The position numbers and the translations under genes were made by a program. A stretch of DNA of 64,000 bases from positions 1 through 64,000 of the forward strand of contig NZ_JAINFL010000020.1 of the NCBI RefSeq assembly GCF_022458895.1, written 5' to 3'. The stretch's first letter is position 1. Every line of letters begins with the position of its first letter. This stretch comes from Roseihalotalea indica (GTDB taxonomy: Bacteria > Bacteroidota > Bacteroidia > Cytophagales > Cyclobacteriaceae). The notes beneath the pieces are model-generated. The model was not told the origin of the DNA, made no database searches, and saw only the letters and a program-made list of their open reading frames with translations. This document shows positions 44,940 through 53,357 of the stretch, in pieces.

Positions 44940-45971
44940 ATGATATCCTTTACACAATCGCGTCGACATTTTTTAAAAACAGCATCAGTTGCTGGAGCTG
45001 TCGGGTTTTTACGAATTCCTTTCCTCTCTTCATCAAACGCAGCTGCGGTGCAGACCGTTCAAGGCTCGTTGAAACCCAGCGAAATGGGTGTAACGCTAGC
45101 CCATGAGCATATTCTGGTTGATTTTATTGGTGCAGAGCAGGTGAGTCCGGATCGATACAAGGCGGAGGCGGTGATAGAAAAAGTGAAGCCGTATCTGGAA
45201 AAAATCAAGGCGCTGGGCTGCCAAACCTTCGTCGACTGCACGCCCAATTATCTGGGCCGTGATGTCTCGCTTCTTCAACAATTATCCGAAGCCACGGGGT
45301 TGCACATCGTAACGAATACCGGTTTGTACGGTGCCCGCAATGGCATATTCCTCCCCGAGTTTGTATCCCGAGAAACCCCGCAGCAACTGGCGCAACGCTG
45401 GATTGAAGAATACCAAAACGGCATTGACGGAACGGACATTCGCCCTGGCTTTATCAAGATTGGAGTAAACAATGGACCCCTGGTAGATTATGATCGTAAA
45501 TTGGTACAAGCCGCCGCTCTAACTCACCGGGAAACTGGTCTGACTATAGCGGCTCACACGGGCGATGCAGCTGCGGCAATGGAGGAGATACAGATCATCC
45601 AAGAAGCTGGAGTCCATCCCTCCGCCTTCATCTGGGTACATGCTCAGGGTAAAGGGTATGAAAATCATGTAAAAGCCGCCAAGCTGGGAGCTTGGGTAGA
45701 ACTGGATGGCATTAGCGAAGAAAGTTACGCCGACCATGCCCGACAGGTAAAAGCCCTACGCGACGCCAATCTGTTGGAGCAAGTGCTGGTATCCTGTGAT
45801 GCAGGTTGGTACCATGTGGGCGAGCCCGATGGAGGAGATTACCGAAGCCATGCGGTGTTGTTTGAAAAATTCGTACCCGAAATAAAGAAATTGGGTTTAA
45901 GTGCAGCAGAAGTAGACCAGCTACTAGTGAAGAACCCGGCAAAAGCTTTTGTTATTCAGAAGAAGGGTTGA
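44940..45971 (+). CDS. Phosphotriesterase-family hydrolase with Tat signal
   Basis: About 343 residues from ATG 44940, which begins MISFTQSRRHFLKTASVAGAVG, a twin-arginine-type signal; the frame extends to an ATG at 44877. The TIM-barrel metal site is visible: HEH in TLAHEHILVDF, Lys in FIKIGVNNG (carbamylation candidate), His in TIAAHTGD and HAQG, Asp in SCDAGWYHVG. Members are lactonases or organophosphate/phosphoester hydrolases; exported lactonase activity is a reasonable guess. A LarA-like gene follows after 148 bp on the same strand. Confidence 0.85.
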   Translation: MISFTQSRRHFLKTASVAGAVGFLRIPFLSSSNAAAVQTVQGSLKPSEMGVTLAHEHILVDFIGAEQVSPDRYKAEAVIEKVKPYLEKIKALGCQTFVDCTPNYLGRDVSLLQQLSEATGLHIVTNTGLYGARNGIFLPEFVSRETPQQLAQRWIEEYQNGIDGTDIRPGFIKIGVNNGPLVDYDRKLVQAAALTHRETGLTIAAHTGDAAAAMEEIQIIQEAGVHPSAFIWVHAQGKGYENHVKAAKLGAWVELDGISEESYADHARQVKALRDANLLEQVLVSCDAGWYHVGEPDGGDYRSHAVLFEKFVPEIKKLGLSAAEVDQLLVKNPAKAFVIQKKG

Positions 45972-46065
45972 TAGAATAAAGGAATGATAGATTGAGTGAA
46001 TGGATAGGAGAGTAAAAGGATTAGGTGAATGAAGTCGGAAGATCAAGACAGTCAGCCATTCAACA

Positions 46066-46101
46066 AACAGCAAACAGCAAACAGCAATTTAACAATAGAA
46101 C
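46066..46101. repeat. AAACAGC triplicate and AACAATAGAAC leader motif
   Basis: Three 7-bp AAACAGC copies (about 46066-46086) are followed by AACAATAGAAC (46091-46101), 18 bp before the LarA-like start codon. The 11-mer is identical to that at 18656-18666 before the DUF1501 gene and to the minus-strand repeats before cysO. Confidence 0.55.
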
Positions 46102-46119
46102 AACCAGCCATTGAATATC

Positions 46120-47505
46120 ATGAACTTTACGATTGAATACGGTGAGCATTTTCTTCCAATTGACTGTAGCCAGACCGTTGAGGTGCGGGGTATGACTGGT
46201 AGTCCTGAAGCAATTTCGCTACCCTCCAGCATCACCGACGCCCTAAAGAACCCTATACAGTCTTCATCATTGGTAGAAGTCGGTAGGCAAAAAATAGTGG
46301 CTAACCCCAACGCCCAGGCGGTGATTGTAGTATCGGACAATACCCGGCCCGTTCCCTATCGGGGTGAGCATGGGATTATGGTGCATATCATCCGGGCATT
46401 GTTAGAAGCTGGCTTTTCAAAACAGCAAATCACGGTGGTTATCGGAGCCGGTTCGCACCGGAATATGAATCCGGATGAAATCGAAGTCATGATGGGGTTG
46501 AAAGAGTCCGGATTGCATGGCGTTACTGTAACCAATCACGAGTATGATAATGAAGATCATCTGATTGGCCTGGGAGTTACATCTCGGGGCTCGATAGTAA
46601 AAGTCAATAAACTGTACTACGAAGCCGATCTGAAAATCGTGACCGGGCTGGTTGAAAGTCATTTTATGGCGGGAGCTTCTGGTGGGCGCAAAGGCATCTG
46701 TCCGGGCATTGTAGGTAAAGAAACGTTGACGATTTTTCACGGTGCTCGCTTCTTAAGCTCCACCCAAGCGGCTGATCTGGTGTTGGAAGGCAACCCATTG
46801 AACGATGAGTCGCTGGAAGTTGCCCATATGGCCGGTTGCGATTTTCTGGTGAATGTAACCCTGAATGCTGAAAAACGGATTACCGGAGTATACGCTGGCG
46901 ACTTGGTCAAAGCGCATCAGGCGGCAGTGGAAAAAATTCGGGAGTATGTAGTAGTGCCATTGTCACATCGTTACGATATCGTGGTGATTCCCGCCGGGTT
47001 TGTGGGCATCAATCATTATCAGGCGGGAAAGGCCGCTGTAGAAGCCTCACGCGCGGTGAAATCTGGTGGTAAAATCATTATTGCTGCTAAAAATACTGAT
47101 ACCGACCCGGTGGGCGGCTCAGGCTACAAAGAGTCATTACAACTGCTGCACAAACATGGAAAAGAAAAGTTTATTGAGATGATCAGCGATGACGGTTGGA
47201 CCATGATTCAGGAACAGTGGCAGGTGCAGATGTGGTGTAAAGTGCTGGATCGTATTGAGAAACCAGAAAATCTATTTTACTGTGCGCTGGAAATTCCGGA
47301 ATCAGAATATGCTTATCTGCCGGGTATTCCGGGGCACCACTTGCTAGCTACCGCTGAGCTGACATCGGCTACTTCCGCGGAAGATAAAATGAAAACGATC
47401 GTAGAAACAGCTTTACAGACAGCCATTCAATCATACGGAGAAAAGATACCAGAAATCCTTGTACTCAAAGATGGGCCATACGGCATTCCGGAAGTTGACG
47501 AATGA
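46120..47505 (+). CDS. Lactate racemase-domain (LarA/DUF2088) protein
   Basis: About 461 residues from ATG 46120; a TTG three codons upstream is the extended alternative. Contains IVVSDNTRPVP, VVIGAGSHRNMNPDE and SHFMAGASGGRKGICPGIVG, which are LarA-family landmarks; LarA uses a pincer nickel nucleotide to racemise 2-hydroxyacids. No larB/C/E maturation genes are near, so its nickel-pincer status is open. Many environmental LarA homologues act on other hydroxyacids. Proximity to a phosphotriesterase/lactonase-like gene would fit lactone-to-hydroxyacid use. Confidence 0.82.
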   Translation: MNFTIEYGEHFLPIDCSQTVEVRGMTGSPEAISLPSSITDALKNPIQSSSLVEVGRQKIVANPNAQAVIVVSDNTRPVPYRGEHGIMVHIIRALLEAGFSKQQITVVIGAGSHRNMNPDEIEVMMGLKESGLHGVTVTNHEYDNEDHLIGLGVTSRGSIVKVNKLYYEADLKIVTGLVESHFMAGASGGRKGICPGIVGKETLTIFHGARFLSSTQAADLVLEGNPLNDESLEVAHMAGCDFLVNVTLNAEKRITGVYAGDLVKAHQAAVEKIREYVVVPLSHRYDIVVIPAGFVGINHYQAGKAAVEASRAVKSGGKIIIAAKNTDTDPVGGSGYKESLQLLHKHGKEKFIEMISDDGWTMIQEQWQVQMWCKVLDRIEKPENLFYCALEIPESEYAYLPGIPGHHLLATAELTSATSAEDKMKTIVETALQTAIQSYGEKIPEILVLKDGPYGIPEVDE

Positions 47506-47520
47506 GTAATGATGTTGGCG

Positions 47521-47554
47521 GGAGGCAGTAGTCAGCATCCCGCTTACTGCCTCC
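47521..47554. repeat. GGAGGCAGTA/TACTGCCTCC inverted repeat
   Basis: A 10-bp exact inverted repeat with a 14-nt loop, 16 bp after the LarA-like stop codon, without a T-tract. It belongs to the same short family as the repeats at 5590-5629 and 7171-7188. Confidence 0.5.
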
Positions 47555-47722
47555 TTCCTCCCACCTAGCTTACTCATCAATTCTTTCATGATCATCCCAT
47601 GATATTCAATGCTTTAAGGGGCACTGCTCAATGATAATTGAGGAACTAACTTTTTGGGCTAATCCTTATCAGTATAACAATTTTCAGTAGGCTGATACGT
47701 CTACTCTGGCGAGGAGATATCT

Positions 47723-49567
47723 ATGGCAAAAAATACGAGCGGTGACTTTTCGTCATCGTCTGAAAAACTATCATTGCAAGAGCGGTTTAGTGCCTTACGG
47801 ACGCTGCCGCCCTTCTTTCGGCTCATATGGCAAACCAGTCCCAAGCTGTTTGCTGCCAACGTTATATTACGTGTTATCCGGGCGGCTATTCCGGTTACTA
47901 CCTTATACATTGGCAAATTAATCATCGATGAAGTTGTCCGGCTCACCCAGACTTCCGGCGAGACTGATCTTACCTATCTGTTTACCCTGATTGCTATTGA
48001 GTTTGGTATTGCTATTATTTCGGATGCTATCAACCGCGCTACGGTACTTCTCGATAGCTTATTGGGAGATAAGTTTGCTAACGAAACCTCGGTACGGCTT
48101 ATGCAGCACGCTGGAAAGTTAGATTTGCAACAGTTTGAAGATGCCGACTTCTACGACAAGATGGAACGCGCCCGGCGGCAGACTACCCGGCGTACTTCGC
48201 TTATGTCGCAGGTACTAAGCCAGTTTCAAAGTTTGATTACTATTGCCTTCCTGGCGGTTGGTCTCATTGCTTTAAGTCCATGGCTAATTGCCCTCATTGC
48301 CGTAGCGGTAATTCCTGCCTTCCTGGGCGAAAGTCATTTTAACGAACGCAGCTACTCTCTCAACCACCAGTGGACACCCGAACGCCGCGAACTGGACTAT
48401 TACCGCTATATTGGCGCTAGTGACGAAACGGCTAAAGAGGTGAAGATCTTTGGCTTGTCAGACTATCTTGTGAACCAGTTTGCGGCACTGGCGGATAAAT
48501 ACTACCAAGCTAACCGGAAGATTGCCGTGTCCCGCGCTCAGTGGGGCAGTGTATTGGCTGCTGTCGGGAGTGCTGGGTATTACGGTGCTTATATTATCAT
48601 CATTCTGCAAACGGTAAACGGGCAACTCAGCATTGGTGATCTTACGTTTCTGGCGGGGTCTTTTGCCCGACTGCGTACTCAGTTAGAATCGGTGCTCAAC
48701 CAGTTTTCCAGCATGGCCGAAGGAGCTTTGTACCTGCAAGACTTCTTTGACTTCTTCAACATGGAGCCGGTCATCAAACATAAAATATCGGATATCGCCT
48801 TTCCCCGCCCCATTCAACAGGGTTTTGACTTTGAGAATGTTGGTTTTAAGTATCCCAACACTGAAATTTGGGCAGTAAGAGATCTGAATTTTACCCTTAA
48901 AGCTGGTGAGAAACTAGCGCTGGTAGGGGAAAACGGTGCCGGTAAAACAACGCTCATCAAGTTGATTTCCCGGCTCTACGATCCTAGCGAAGGCCGCATT
49001 CTATTAGATGGGCGAGATTTACGAGACTACGATCCCGAGCAATTACGAGCCGAGATAGGCGTCATCTTCCAGGACTTTGTACAATACCAGATGACCGCTG
49101 CCACCAACATTGCCGTAGGAAACATTGCCGAGCGGAAAGACCTGTCTAGAATCGATGGTGCTGCTTACCGGGGCATGGCCGACCAGGTAATTAAAAAGTT
49201 ACCCCAAGGCTACGATCAGATGATTGGCCGTCGGTTTGCCGAAGGAGTAAACTTGTCGGGCGGAGAGTGGCAGAAGATCGCCATCAGCCGAGCCTATATG
49301 CGCGAAGCTCAGGTATTAATCCTGGACGAGCCCACTGCTGCACTCGATGCCCGTGCCGAATACGAAGTCTTCAAACGTTTCTCTGACCTCACGGCTGGCA
49401 AAACAGCAATTATTATCTCGCACCGGTTCTCCACCGTCCGCATGGCCGACCGGATTCTGGTACTGGAAAAAGGGCAGCTACGAGAGATCGGCACCCACGA
49501 GGAACTGTTGACTATGGAAGGAAAATACGCTGAATTATTCAGCTTGCAGGCGCAAGGCTACCTGTAA
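47723..49567 (+). CDS. ABC exporter, fused permease-ATPase
   Basis: A 614-residue half-transporter: six-helix ABC transmembrane domain (about 45-345) and ATPase domain with Walker A GENGAGKTTLIKL (about 410), signature NLSGGEWQKIAISRA, Walker B VLILDEPTAALD and an H-loop His in ISHRFSTV. It would work as a homodimer. The membrane domain resembles the group that exports peptides or lipids, but nothing nearby names a substrate. tRNA-Arg follows after 80 bp. Confidence 0.9.
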   Translation: MAKNTSGDFSSSSEKLSLQERFSALRTLPPFFRLIWQTSPKLFAANVILRVIRAAIPVTTLYIGKLIIDEVVRLTQTSGETDLTYLFTLIAIEFGIAIISDAINRATVLLDSLLGDKFANETSVRLMQHAGKLDLQQFEDADFYDKMERARRQTTRRTSLMSQVLSQFQSLITIAFLAVGLIALSPWLIALIAVAVIPAFLGESHFNERSYSLNHQWTPERRELDYYRYIGASDETAKEVKIFGLSDYLVNQFAALADKYYQANRKIAVSRAQWGSVLAAVGSAGYYGAYIIIILQTVNGQLSIGDLTFLAGSFARLRTQLESVLNQFSSMAEGALYLQDFFDFFNMEPVIKHKISDIAFPRPIQQGFDFENVGFKYPNTEIWAVRDLNFTLKAGEKLALVGENGAGKTTLIKLISRLYDPSEGRILLDGRDLRDYDPEQLRAEIGVIFQDFVQYQMTAATNIAVGNIAERKDLSRIDGAAYRGMADQVIKKLPQGYDQMIGRRFAEGVNLSGGEWQKIAISRAYMREAQVLILDEPTAALDARAEYEVFKRFSDLTAGKTAIIISHRFSTVRMADRILVLEKGQLREIGTHEELLTMEGKYAELFSLQAQGYL

Positions 49568-49647
49568 AAATTGAGATTGTAGGATATGCCTTTGATTATA
49601 CTGGTTTTTTAAAGCGAGAATCTCTAAATTTGCGCCTTCAATTAACT

Positions 49648-49721
49648 GGTCCATTAGCTCAACTGGATAGAGCAACTGCCTTCTAAGCAGTAGGTTTCAG
49701 GTTCGAGTCCTGAATGGATCA
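49648..49721 (+). tRNA. tRNA-Arg (TCT)
   Basis: A 74-nt cloverleaf: acceptor GGTCCAT/ATGGATC (one G-T pair), D-arm region TAGCTCAACTGGATAGAGC, anticodon stem ACTGC/GCAGT with loop CTTCTAA and anticodon TCT at 49682-49684, T-arm with GGTTCGAGTCC. The 3' CCA is not encoded. It reads AGA codons. Its 3' end faces the decayed integrase, the usual position of an island insertion, but no repeat of the tRNA end was found downstream. Confidence 0.97.
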
Positions 49722-49752
49722 CTAGAGTTAATCATAATAACTGCAAAATTTC

Positions 49753-49789
49753 AAAAACCGCCAAATATCCATATTTAGGCGGTTTTTTT
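49753..49789 (+). terminator. Terminator after tRNA-Arg
   Basis: AAAAACCGCC pairs with GGCGGTTTTT, with an extra AAATAT/ATATTT inner stem, and runs into T7. It lies 32 bp after the tRNA. Confidence 0.85.
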
Positions 49790-49868
49790 GTCTATAACTT
49801 TTGAAGTATAGTCATTAAAATCATAAATTGTTATACAAATGTTTTACACAAAATCAATTTGTATAACA

Positions 49869-51156
49869 ATGATGCTTAAACCAAACTATACTACCCACCT
49901 CTTTTTACGATAACAGGCAATCCGAAAGGACGGTAAAGCACCTATTTATCTCCGCGTAACGCTGAATAGAAAGTTCAAACAGCTCAATCTTTACGAATAT
50001 ATCTTCCCTAATTATTGGGATGATGGTGATCGTAAACTACTCACCCAGGATGTACCACATGCGAAAGCAATCAATAAGCGTATTAAGGCAGCTGAAGATA
50101 AAATAGACGATATCATTGAACGGTTACTTGAAGAAGGTCAGCCTGTAACCTTAGAATTGATTAGACTTTATTACGGTTGATTTTGTATGTGATGTTTCGC
50201 CCTACTCAGAGTCACTCGAAGAGGACTCTGAGCGAGATAGAAATGTGATTGCAAAATCAACCGTAATAATCTTTATTGTAGATATTTATAAAAATCAAGC
50301 GAAAAGTATTGATTTTATTGCCTTTATTGAATCTGAATTGAAGCGAAATCCAGGGAAAAAATATGCATTTGATACTCTACGAACTTATCGTTCTAAGCTC
50401 AAGCGATTAAAGAAGTTTCGTTCTTCGGTGAACATCCATACAGTTGATTACCGATTTATTCGTGACTTCAAAGATTTTTTGGTAAATGAGTATTCGGTAG
50501 AAGAGAGCACTGTTCATGCTTACCTTCGTTTTTTGAAAGCTTTTGTAAAAGAAGCAAACAGACAAAAGTTGACTGCAAACAATCCCTTCGAGGATTTTAC
50601 CCTCAGTGACCCGGAATATAAGACGAAAGATGTTCTAACAAGCAAAGAGGTAAATCAGCTTTATAAGTTGCTGAAAGAAGGCGGCCTACCGGGCTATTTG
50701 CATAATACTCTTCATTTTTTCTTGCTATCCTGTTATACTGGTCTTAGAGACCGTGACTTGTTGCAGTGCCAACCGGCCAATATTGTAGATGATCAACTTA
50801 TGGTAAAACTTCACAAGGGGCAACGAGGGAAAAAAAAGACGGTAGGGATTCCTATTCATCAAAAATCCAAAGAATTAATTCAAAAGGTTGAAAGAGAGCA
50901 CCGTGAACCGTTTACGAATCAAGTTGCTAATCGGTATCTTAAAGATGTTATGCTGATAGCCGGTGTTTCAAAGCATATGTCTATGCATTGCGGTCGTCAT
51001 AGTTTTGCGGTAATTGGACTAAATGAAATGGATTGGAGTATGGAATTGACTAGCCATTTGTTAGGACATTCTAGCATCGATGTTACAAGAAAGCACTATG
51101 CTAAGTATCAGAATACCTATAAAGCTAAAATGATGAAGCGTTGGGATTCCATTTGA
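49869..51156 (+). pseudogene. Tyrosine recombinase (integrase), disrupted
   Basis: Left part from ATG 49869 encodes the Arm-DNA-binding domain (KAPIYLRVTLNRKFKQLNL... YIFPNYW) but has an in-frame TAA at 49911-49913 and ends at TGA 50178, where a ~102-bp palindromic element is inserted. The right part is open from GTG 50245 to 51156 (303 aa) and carries the SAM-like core-binding and catalytic domains: R in TGLRDRDLL, HxxR in HCGRHSF, H in GHSSI and Y in KHYAKY. The two halves are out of frame with each other by one base even if the insert is removed. A truncated product lacking the Arm domain could be made, but the original integrase is broken. Confidence 0.85.
50168..50269. mobile_element. 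Small palindromic insertion element (MITE/REP-like) in the integrase
   Basis: Perfect 18-bp terminal inverted repeats (50168-50185 and 50252-50269, outer end TTATTACGG) enclose a hairpin CTCAGAGTC...GACTCTGAG at 50205-50232. CTTTATT at 50166-50172 recurs at 50271-50277, a possible target duplication overlapping the end. The inner hairpin is the same family as 2695-2722, differing at two positions that pair with each other. The element supplies the TGA that ends the left half of the integrase. Confidence 0.75.
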
Positions 51157-51203
51157 TATTGCATAGTGGTAAGCCTGTCTATTATATTACTATTGTTGGA
51201 CAA

Positions 51204-51719
51204 CTATTTGATAGTATCTGCTTGAGAAAGCCATTCTAAATGTTCATCAACGGCTCTTTGTAAATCTTTTTTTGAGAGAATAGAATGTTGTAACAGAATT
51301 CTTAAAGTGGATATATAAGGCAGTTTTTTTAACAGTTCATTACGAATGGTAGCTGTATCAATATCTGTTCCCTTAACTAATCGGTGATGGATATAAGGCA
51401 ATGCATATGCCTTGAGCAGCTGAAGCAGTTGTTCTTTCAAAACGTTGTATTTTATCTGAAAGAGTTCATCGTTAGCTTCAGTAGTGTTAGGGGAGGTATT
51501 TTCTGACCTTGACGAGGTGTTGAGATTTTTTATTAGGTACTCGATATCTACATCAAGTATCCGGGCAATTTCAGCAAGCCTTTTTAGAGTTATATCTGTA
51601 TCTCCTTTTTCAATCCGATTGTAAGCCGATTGGGCAATGTTGAGTTGTTCAGCCATCTGAGTTTGAGTCATGCGGCGACTCTCTCTTTCTCTTCTGATTA
51701 TGTCAGAAATATTTTGCAT
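51204..51719 (-). CDS. XRE-family transcriptional regulator
   Basis: About 171 residues from the preferred start MQNISDIIRRERESRR at 51719 (an ATG at 51749 adds 10). The helix-turn-helix lies at about 3-62 (MTQTQMAEQLNIAQSAYNRIEKGDTDITLKRLAEIARIL); the rest is helical with no named domain and may dimerise or sense. Divergent from an excisionase-like gene with a 9-bp inverted repeat between them, the usual layout of a phage- or island-type control switch. Confidence 0.85.
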   Translation of the reverse strand: MQNISDIIRRERESRRMTQTQMAEQLNIAQSAYNRIEKGDTDITLKRLAEIARILDVDIEYLIKNLNTSSRSENTSPNTTEANDELFQIKYNVLKEQLLQLLKAYALPYIHHRLVKGTDIDTATIRNELLKKLPYISTLRILLQHSILSKKDLQRAVDEHLEWLSQADTIK

Positions 51720-51733
51720 GCTTAATCTTAATT

Positions 51734-51770
51734 TTAGATAAAAAATCAAATATATAGATTATTTATCTAA
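51734..51770. promoter_or_regulatory. Operator-like inverted repeat between the XRE and excisionase-like genes
   Basis: TTAGATAAA (51734-51742) and TTTATCTAA (51762-51770) are exact inverted copies 19 bp apart, with an inner AATC/GATT dyad. The position between divergent starts suits autorepression by the XRE protein. Confidence 0.55.
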
Positions 51771-51815
51771 TAATAGTATATTTGATGATAGTCAACGCTT
51801 ATTACTTAAGATAAT

Positions 51816-52106
51816 ATGAAAAATATTGATGAGGAACTAGTTGAAGCATTATCTAAAATATATCAAAAGCTTCAGAAGCCTGCCCAAGATGTATCATTGA
51901 TTAAAAATCAGGATACCCAAATCACTTATAGTGTAACTCAGACAGCAAGAAAATGTGAGTGTAGCCGAGGTACTGTGCGAAACCTTTACGAAAGAGGTGA
52001 AATAAAGGGGTTCCAGGAAAAAGTAGGGGGAAAGATATACCTGTATAGTGACAGTGTGCGTGTATCTTCATCGGACGAATCAGTAAAAACTTTTGCGACG
52101 GAGTAG
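51816..52106 (+). CDS. Excisionase/MerR-like helix-turn-helix protein
   Basis: A 96-residue protein. TYSVTQTARKCECSRGTVRNLYERGEIKGFQEKVGGKIYLYSDSVRV is a winged-helix pattern of the helix_turn_helix-17/excisionase type. The N-terminal 35 residues are helical. In an island beside an integrase this could be the directionality factor, or a plain regulator. No function can be proved. Confidence 0.65.
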   Translation: MKNIDEELVEALSKIYQKLQKPAQDVSLIKNQDTQITYSVTQTARKCECSRGTVRNLYERGEIKGFQEKVGGKIYLYSDSVRVSSSDESVKTFATE

Positions 52107-52115
52107 CGTACAATA

Positions 52116-52139
52116 ATTTACAGTCATTTGACTGTAAAT
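52116..52139. promoter_or_regulatory. 24-bp palindromic operator of the Xre/RES pair
   Basis: TTTACAGTCA (52117-52126) and TGACTGTAAA (52129-52138), 2 bp apart, extended by one more A/T pair at the outside. It ends 16 bp before the antitoxin ATG and has no T-run, so it reads as an autoregulatory operator for the antitoxin rather than a terminator. Confidence 0.65.
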
Positions 52140-52155
52140 AAATAATCAATTGACG

Positions 52156-52620
52156 ATGAATAAGACTGCATTACCGTTTGATACCGGACCGTTATCTTAT
52201 CTTAAAAATGTACTGGCACTTTCGGCTACAGATCGTAAGCAGGTTCAATCTACCCTAGATTTGATACCGCTTTCCAAGACTGGACTTCCGATTAAGGCGC
52301 TGAAGCATTTACAAAAGAAATTGCAAATTAGTAATCGGGAAATGAGTGAGTTGGTAGGAATGTCAGAAAGTACCTTGCAGCGGCGCTACCGGTCTAACCA
52401 ACGTCTGTCCGAATTAGAGTCGCAGACGGTATTGCAACTGGCTGAGCTTTGGTCGCAGGGAATGGCTATTTTTCAAGAGGAAGCTGACTTGCGGACCTGG
52501 CTGCGTAGTGAGGTTACTGCTTTAGGAGATCAACAACCACTGGCCTTACTAGCTACTCCCTTAGGACGCTTTCATGTGCAGGAGGTGTTACTACGGTTGG
52601 AATGGGGTATTTTTTCATAG
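52156..52620 (+). CDS. Xre-type antitoxin (MbcA/ParS DUF2384)
   Basis: About 154 residues from ATG 52156 (a TTG two codons upstream is possible). An N-terminal Xre-like helix-turn-helix (about 45-100: GLPIKALKHLQKKLQISNREMSELVGMSESTLQRR) is followed by the C-terminal toxin-binding domain (RLSELESQTVLQLAELWSQGMAIF... LGRFHVQEVLLRLEWGIFS). Its partner RES toxin starts 9 bp after the stop codon. The palindrome upstream is its likely operator. Confidence 0.9.
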   Translation: MNKTALPFDTGPLSYLKNVLALSATDRKQVQSTLDLIPLSKTGLPIKALKHLQKKLQISNREMSELVGMSESTLQRRYRSNQRLSELESQTVLQLAELWSQGMAIFQEEADLRTWLRSEVTALGDQQPLALLATPLGRFHVQEVLLRLEWGIFS

Positions 52621-52629
52621 TGACTAGGG

Positions 52630-53085
52630 ATGGTCGTATATCGTATTAGTAGCCATCAGCGTATCCGTGATCTTCAAGGTACCGGAGGCTTGTATGTGGC
52701 CGGTCGGTGGCATCAGAAAGGGACACGCGTTTTGTATACATCTTCCAGTATCTCGCTGGCCAAACTAGAGGTTTTAGCCAATAGTGTGGGCAAGATTCCC
52801 CGAAGCCTGGCCCTGGTCACTCTGACCTATCCGGATGATGCTCCGATTCATTCAGTAACAGTTGATCAATTGCCAGCTCACTGGCATCACTATCCTTATC
52901 CTACGCAGTTGGGTAAACTGACCGAAGAATGGTTAATGAAAGGTGCTGCTTGGGTCATGCAGGTGCCGTCGGCTCAATCACCTACCGAGTATAATTATCT
53001 ATTCAATCCTCAGCATTCAATGCATGATCAACTCAAGATCAAAGAGGTACGGGAAGAAGCTTTTGATAGACGTTTAAAAATGTGA
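52630..53085 (+). CDS. RES-domain NAD-degrading toxin
   Basis: A 151-residue RES-domain protein. VYRISSHQRIRDLQGTGGLYVAGRWHQKGTRVLYTSSSISLAKLEVLANS shows the conserved Arg, the GRWH segment, Tyr and Glu of the family, with a later PSAQSPTEYNYLFNPQH (Ser/Asn region). Characterised RES toxins destroy NAD+ and stall growth; the Xre antitoxin just upstream neutralises them. Intact, probably a stabilising module of the decayed island. Confidence 0.9.
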   Translation: MVVYRISSHQRIRDLQGTGGLYVAGRWHQKGTRVLYTSSSISLAKLEVLANSVGKIPRSLALVTLTYPDDAPIHSVTVDQLPAHWHHYPYPTQLGKLTEEWLMKGAAWVMQVPSAQSPTEYNYLFNPQHSMHDQLKIKEVREEAFDRRLKM

Positions 53086-53333
53086 TATTACAAGGTAAAT
53101 TGATTTGTTGCATTTACAAGTCATGCCATGCTTTCCATAAAATAAGGATTGAAACTGAAAATTCAGCGACTTTCAGCCGACGAATACTATCTCACCAACG
53201 CACATCCATTGCAATAAGGGGTGAACCTCTGGTTCTTCTGGTTCTGAGGTTATGCAAGCTTCTTCTCATTGACGCACATCTGTGAGATTACCCGAAAGTG
53301 GGTCATTGAAAAATGGAGTCAGTAAGCCCCGAT

Positions 53334-53347
53334 AGTGGCGCGCCACT
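53334..53347. repeat. 14-bp perfect palindrome with GGCGCGCC core
   Basis: AGTGGCGCGCCACT lies just beyond the RES module and 10 bp after the stop codon position of the convergent barrel gene. No T-tract. It could mark an island junction or act as a short hairpin; nothing more can be said. Confidence 0.35.
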
Positions 53348-53357
53348 CGGTAGCTGA

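Noticed and set aside
53140..53156. CRISPR-repeat-like string ending GGATTGAAAC
   Set aside because: It resembles the 3' end of many CRISPR repeats, but it occurs once, with no regular spacing, no second copy and no cas genes.
53082..53285. 67-codon frame after the RES toxin
   Set aside because: Overlaps the toxin stop, low-quality composition, no family signature.
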